From an uncultured Caryophanales bacterium (GTDB lineage Bacteria; Bacillota_I; Bacilli_A; RFN20; CAG-826), in the NCBI GenBank assembly GCA_947303105.1, contig CAMYXQ010000037.1, positions 1 to 7,921 on the forward strand: a stretch of DNA of 7,921 nucleotides, given 5' to 3'. Positions 5,194 through 7,921 of this stretch are shown in pieces; position 1 is the stretch's first letter; every line of letters begins with the position of its first letter. The notes beneath the pieces were generated by a model. The model saw nothing but the letters and a program-made list of their open reading frames with translations, was not told where the DNA came from and did no database searches. The translations under genes and the position numbers were made by a program.

Positions 5194-6896
5194 GAATTGG
5201 AGGCCTCCACCATGGTGTTCTTGACGGCCTTGGCCATCTCGGCGCTCTGGAGGAAATCGCCCTGGAAGAGGAGGGTTTCCGCCTGGCGGAGATATTCGTC
5301 GTTGTTGGTGCTGAGCGAGCGGTTGCGGTTCCCGCGCACGATCGCGGTCTCCGCGTCGCGAAGGTTCTTTTCTTCTTTGTCGACCATCTCGAAGAGGGCA
5401 TCCGCCGTTTCCTTGAGGGTGCGATAGGAATCGCGGACGGCGCGCGCATCGATAGGCATCTTTGAAAGATGGGCATTGAGCTCATCGATATAGCCATAGA
5501 TCTGTTCGATCGCTTCCTGATAGCGGCCGGTGAGCTCTTCGATGCCGATGTTGCGGAGATTGGTCTCGATGATATGAAGGCTGTTCGCATAGACCGGCAG
5601 CGATTTGGAGGCTTCTTCGGTGTCGTTCTTGAGGCCGATGAGTTGCTTTCTGAATTCATCGATTTTATCGATGGACTCTTTGCTCTGATCGCGGAGCTGA
5701 TGCATTTTCTCAACCAAAACCCCGTAAGGCTGACGGGTCGCATTATGCTCGTAGGTGTCGAGCGAACGCTTGGTCGCGCCAGCGAGGTTGATCGACTTCT
5801 GAATCTCGTCGACGATATTCTGGTCTTCCGAGTTAAGAAGATAAATCTTCTTGATGCTCGGCAAGGAGTGATTCAAATGGATGAAGCGGCTGGTCGCGGT
5901 GCTTTCAAGCGCGTACACGGAATCGTGCTCGGACTCGAAGATCTTGCGGGCTTCCTGCTCGGAATTGAGGCGGTTGAAGTAATCGGTCATTTCGGCGTCG
6001 ATCTCGGCGATGCGGCGATCGAGGTCGCTCGTTTCGAAAGCGCGGGCCTTCGCCATGAGCTCTTTGATTTCGGCATCAAGCTCATTGAGACGCGATTTGG
6101 TGACGATCTGTCCCAAAGGATAGCCCTGACGCACCATCGTGTCATAACGGTCGTTGAGAGAAATGAGTTTATCCGGGAGAAGGGATTGGATGGCCACGCA
6201 GGTGTCGGGCAAGCGCACGATCACGTTCGTGAGGGCATCCACCACCGGGGTGATCTGTGCGTCCAGAATGCGCTTCGCGTCCGCATACTGCGCGTTCTCG
6301 ATGTTGCTGTCGACGAGGCCAAAGAGTTCCTCGATGCGATGGAACATCGTTTCGAAGGAAGGACTCATGAGAGCAAGATCGGCTTGACGGCCGAAATAGG
6401 TCTGCTTAAGGGAACGATAATGGGCGCGGGTCTCGAGGACGATATGTTTGGTTTCCTCTTCCTCGACGAACTTCTGCTTGAGGGAACGGTCGAGCCCATC
6501 GACGCGCTTCTCATAGTCTTCAATTTCCAAACGGAAATTGGGAAGTTCGGCTTTCAGGTTGCGGTATTTCCTCTCGGAAATCATGTCATTGATCAGGTTA
6601 ACGGTCGTCTGAGCCGAGGAATCGCTGACGTCGCACACATCGCGATAACGTTTGTTCCAGTTGCGGTAGTCGTCGACATAGGAAAGATTCATCGAGGAGA
6701 TGGTTTCCAAACGACGGATGTATTGGGTGATCTCGCCGAAGAGGATGGCGTGGCTCCGCTCGAAGGTGCTCGTGAGTTCGTGGGACATCTTGCGGAGACG
6801 GGCGTTCATGAAAACGACGAAATAGAGCAAGACGAAGATGCCGGCCGCCAAAGCGAGGGCACCGATGATAGTAAAAACAATCGCAACTGGGCTCAT
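5190..6896 (-). CDS. ezrA: Septation ring formation regulator EzrA
   Basis: EzrA is a membrane-anchored spectrin-like protein that inhibits and shapes FtsZ ring assembly. From the ATG at 6896 it is 568 residues (B. subtilis 562). Residues about 4-30 form one transmembrane helix right at the N-terminus (MSPVAIVF onward), then a basic NARLRK, then a long charged, mostly helical region with heptad-like stretches and no enzyme motif. Near the C-terminus GNRNR (522-526), followed by AETLLFQGDFLQSAE, matches the place and style of the conserved EzrA QNR patch and terminal repeat. The middle is divergent, so the call rests on topology, length, C-terminal motif and context. An upstream ATG at 6977 would bury the membrane helix behind 27 unrelated residues and lacks a ribosome site; the 6896 start also has only a weak AGG. 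First gene of ezrA-nifS-thiI. Confidence 0.8.
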   Translation of the reverse strand: MSPVAIVFTIIGALALAAGIFVLLYFVVFMNARLRKMSHELTSTFERSHAILFGEITQYIRRLETISSMNLSYVDDYRNWNKRYRDVCDVSDSSAQTTVNLINDMISERKYRNLKAELPNFRLEIEDYEKRVDGLDRSLKQKFVEEEETKHIVLETRAHYRSLKQTYFGRQADLALMSPSFETMFHRIEELFGLVDSNIENAQYADAKRILDAQITPVVDALTNVIVRLPDTCVAIQSLLPDKLISLNDRYDTMVRQGYPLGQIVTKSRLNELDAEIKELMAKARAFETSDLDRRIAEIDAEMTDYFNRLNSEQEARKIFESEHDSVYALESTATSRFIHLNHSLPSIKKIYLLNSEDQNIVDEIQKSINLAGATKRSLDTYEHNATRQPYGVLVEKMHQLRDQSKESIDKIDEFRKQLIGLKNDTEEASKSLPVYANSLHIIETNLRNIGIEELTGRYQEAIEQIYGYIDELNAHLSKMPIDARAVRDSYRTLKETADALFEMVDKEEKNLRDAETAIVRGNRNRSLSTNNDEYLRQAETLLFQGDFLQSAEMAKAVKNTMVEASNS

Positions 6897-6905
6897 AACG
6901 CCTAT

Positions 6906-6914
6906 ATCATAGCA
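6906..6914 (-). promoter_or_regulatory. Extended -10 promoter for the ezrA operon
   Basis: Minus-strand TGCTATGAT is an extended -10 element (TG-N-TATGAT); the hexamer 17 bp upstream (ATGGTA) is a poor -35. It ends 9 bases before the ezrA ATG at 6896, so a transcript would have a 5' leader of only a few bases. Assigned by motif and position. Confidence 0.45.
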
Positions 6915-6953
6915 CGGTCGCGAGCGCATACCATATGCGAGATGCGATTTTTC

Positions 6954-6982
6954 TTGACGAACACCTTCCGAATACATAAAGT
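6954..6982 (+). promoter_or_regulatory. rpsD promoter
   Basis: TTGACG (6954-6959), a 17-bp spacer and TAAAGT (6977-6982, four of six consensus bases) predict a start near 6989 and a leader of about 150 nt. It diverges from the ezrA promoter about 40 bp away. Confidence 0.5.
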
Positions 6983-6986
6983 ATTC
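6970..6986. repeat. Inverted repeat over the rpsD -10 region
   Basis: GAATAC (6970-6975), ATAAA, GTATTC (6981-6986) is a perfect 6-bp inverted repeat covering the candidate rpsD -10. It has the size and place of a repressor operator, but could be chance in an AT-rich promoter. Confidence 0.4.
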
Positions 6987-6988
6987 AC

Positions 6989-7141
6989 GCGTAAATAGAG
7001 CAGCAGGCCATCACGCTCCTGTCCGACGTCGTCCAAGCCGACACAAAGTAAGCCCAATGCTACAGGGCCGAAATTCCAGGATGACACCCGAGAAGCGGAG
7101 ATCGCCCCGGACTTTGTTTAAGCAAAGAAAGGAGACATTCA
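6989..7141 (+). ncRNA. rpsD leader RNA, candidate S4 autoregulatory element
   Basis: The leader between the rpsD promoter and its ATG holds a possible multibranch fold: an outer helix TCCTG/CAGGA (7017-7021 with 7077-7081) enclosing GTCG/CGAC (7028-7031 with 7039-7042) and GCCC/GGGC (7052-7055 with 7065-7068). A separate hairpin CTTTGT-TTAA-GCAAAG (7112-7127) abuts the ribosome site AAAGGAG (7128-7134). In Firmicutes S4 represses rpsD by binding a structured leader that includes a pseudoknot. This one fits by place and size, but I could not confirm the S4 consensus, and the stems are short. Confidence 0.45.
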
Positions 7142-7747
7142 ATGTCTAGATACACAGGTTCTACCTGGAAGCAATCCCGTCGCCTTAACTACAGCCTCTC
7201 TGAGACCGGCGACGAACTCAAGAAGCGCGCCTATGGTCCCGGCCAGCATGGTCAGGATCGCAAGCGCAAGCCGTCCGAATACGGCATCCAGCTCGTTGAG
7301 AAGCAGAAACTCCGCGAGCTCTACGGCGTCAGCGAGCGTCAGTTCCGCCGCCTCTTCATCCTTGCGAAAAAGGATCCGACCGTCACGGGTCTAGCCTTCT
7401 TCCGCATCTTGGAGAGCCGCCTCGACAACCTCGTCTTCCGCATGGGCTTCTCCCGCACCCGCGCCGGAGCCCGCCAGCTCGTCAATCACGGCCACGTTAC
7501 CGTGAATGGCAAGAAAGTCGACATCCCCAGCTACCTCTGCAAGGTCAACGATGTCATCGGCTTCAAGGAAGAAAGCCCGCTCAAAGTCGTCAAGGAATCC
7601 CTTGAAGGCAAACCCGCGGTCCCGCCGTACGTCACCGTCGATGCCGAAAACTTCAAAGGCACCTTCACCCGTCTTCCGGAACGCAACGAACTCGCGCTCA
7701 ACATCAACGAAGCGCAGATCATCGAGTACTACAACCGCTTGCTCTAA
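7142..7747 (+). CDS. rpsD: 30S ribosomal protein uS4 (zinc-free form)
   Basis: uS4 binds the 5' domain of 16S rRNA, nucleates 30S assembly and takes part in decoding fidelity. The 201-residue product matches the family end to end: MSRYTGSTWKQSRRL start, KRAYGPGQHG (28-37), YGVSERQFRRLF (61-72), then the S4 RNA-binding domain from about 92 (SRLDNLVFRMGFS) through RQLVNHGHVTVNG (111-123), and the EYYNRLL end. The N-terminal zinc-binding cysteines of the C+ form are absent; the only Cys is 133. This C- form is typical of Bacillus and relatives. AAAGGAG lies 7 bases before the ATG. The gene is single, with its own promoter, leader and terminator, and converges on tyrS. Confidence 0.97.
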   Translation: MSRYTGSTWKQSRRLNYSLSETGDELKKRAYGPGQHGQDRKRKPSEYGIQLVEKQKLRELYGVSERQFRRLFILAKKDPTVTGLAFFRILESRLDNLVFRMGFSRTRAGARQLVNHGHVTVNGKKVDIPSYLCKVNDVIGFKEESPLKVVKESLEGKPAVPPYVTVDAENFKGTFTRLPERNELALNINEAQIIEYYNRLL

Positions 7748-7760
7748 TCGCGACAAAAAG

Positions 7761-7787
7761 AAAGCCCCTATTAAGGGGCTTTTTTTC
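7761..7787. terminator. Bidirectional terminator shared by rpsD and tyrS
   Basis: AAAGCCCCT (7761-7769), loop ATTA, AGGGGCTTT (7774-7782) form a 9-bp stem followed by an uninterrupted T-run to 7787, 13 bp after the rpsD stop. On the minus strand the same hairpin lies 16 bp after the tyrS stop and is followed by CTTTTT. Confidence 0.93.
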
Positions 7788-7798
7788 TTTGCTTTCTT

Positions 7799-7921
7799 TT
7801 AGAACTTTCCAAGGAAGTAGTTCTTCTTGCCGCGGCGGATGATGAGATACTTGCCGTGGAGGGCATCCGCTTTATTAAGCGGCTTCTCCCCATCGGTCAC
7901 TTTCTCGCCATTGAGCATGAC
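7799..7921 (-). CDS. tyrS: Probable tyrosyl-tRNA synthetase, C-terminal 40 residues only
   Basis: The minus strand is open from the right edge to a TAA at 7799-7801, giving 40 residues that begin VMLNGEKVTD and end RRGKKNYFLGKF. This is the last part of an S4-like RNA-binding domain; the beta-strand with NGEKV, the KYLIIRRGKKNYF ending and the immediate stop are characteristic of bacterial TyrS, where the domain grips the tRNA. The catalytic Rossmann domain with its HIGH and KMSKS motifs lies outside. The position facing rpsD supports the call, since tyrS and rpsD are neighbours in Bacilli. Another S4-domain protein is possible with so few residues. Confidence 0.8.
   Translation of the reverse strand, partial: VMLNGEKVTDGEKPLNKADALHGKYLIIRRGKKNYFLGKF

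Noticed and set aside
5469..6998. 509-codon open frame on the plus strand opposite ezrA
   Set aside because: It mirrors the ezrA codons on the other strand, has no recognisable motif and no ribosome site, and ezrA itself has a membrane helix, family-like C-terminus and operon context.
6902..7087. 61-codon minus-strand frame in the rpsD/ezrA intergenic region
   Set aside because: It lies over the divergent promoters and rpsD leader, has no ribosome site, and looks unlike a protein.

Overview
This window is ordinary core chromosome from a bacterium of the Firmicutes (class Bacilli, broadly), with roughly 50-55% G+C judged by eye. The clues are the gene set and order: infC-rpmI-rplT behind a structured leader, a zinc-free Bacillus-type S4 (rpsD) facing the end of a tyrosyl-tRNA synthetase, and next to them an ezrA-nifS-thiI operon. 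Similar neighbourhoods (tyrS, rpsD, ezrA, nifZ, thiI) are known in Bacillus subtilis. EzrA is a Bacilli-type division protein. TGA works as a stop here (two overlapping ATGA junctions), so this is not a Mycoplasma-code genome despite its general Mollicutes/RF39-like flavour. The exact lineage cannot be fixed from this sequence.

Layout. 1-855 (minus): membrane-anchored alpha/beta hydrolase, cut by the left edge. 903-1394 (minus): an O6-alkylguanine-DNA alkyltransferase. Between these two genes lies a perfect 16-bp palindrome, probably the ogt terminator. 1395-1686: divergent promoters, then an infC leader RNA with mutually exclusive antiterminator and terminator hairpins. 1687-2837 (plus): infC (starting at AUC), rpmI and rplT, ended by a hairpin shared with thiI. 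2873-6896 (minus strand; gene order ezrA, nifS, thiI): an operon whose genes overlap by 4 bp at each junction. 6897-7141: divergent promoters, an inverted repeat over the rpsD -10 region, and a structured rpsD leader. 7142-7747 (plus): rpsD. 7761-7787: a second shared bidirectional terminator. 7799-7921 (minus): the last 40 codons of a probable tyrS.

How the genes work together. infC-rpmI-rplT and rpsD are translation genes, and both have long leaders of the kind autoregulated by L20 and S4 in Firmicutes. NifS probably supplies persulfide sulfur to ThiI for 4-thiouridine in tRNA (and possibly thiamin thiazole). EzrA, first in the same transcript, is a membrane-tethered regulator of the FtsZ ring. 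I see no mobile element, CRISPR array, tRNA, rRNA or defence system. The items most worth a second look are regulatory (AUC start, attenuator, possibly leaderless starts) plus an Ogt that seems to lack its arginine finger. I did not find a new multi-gene system.
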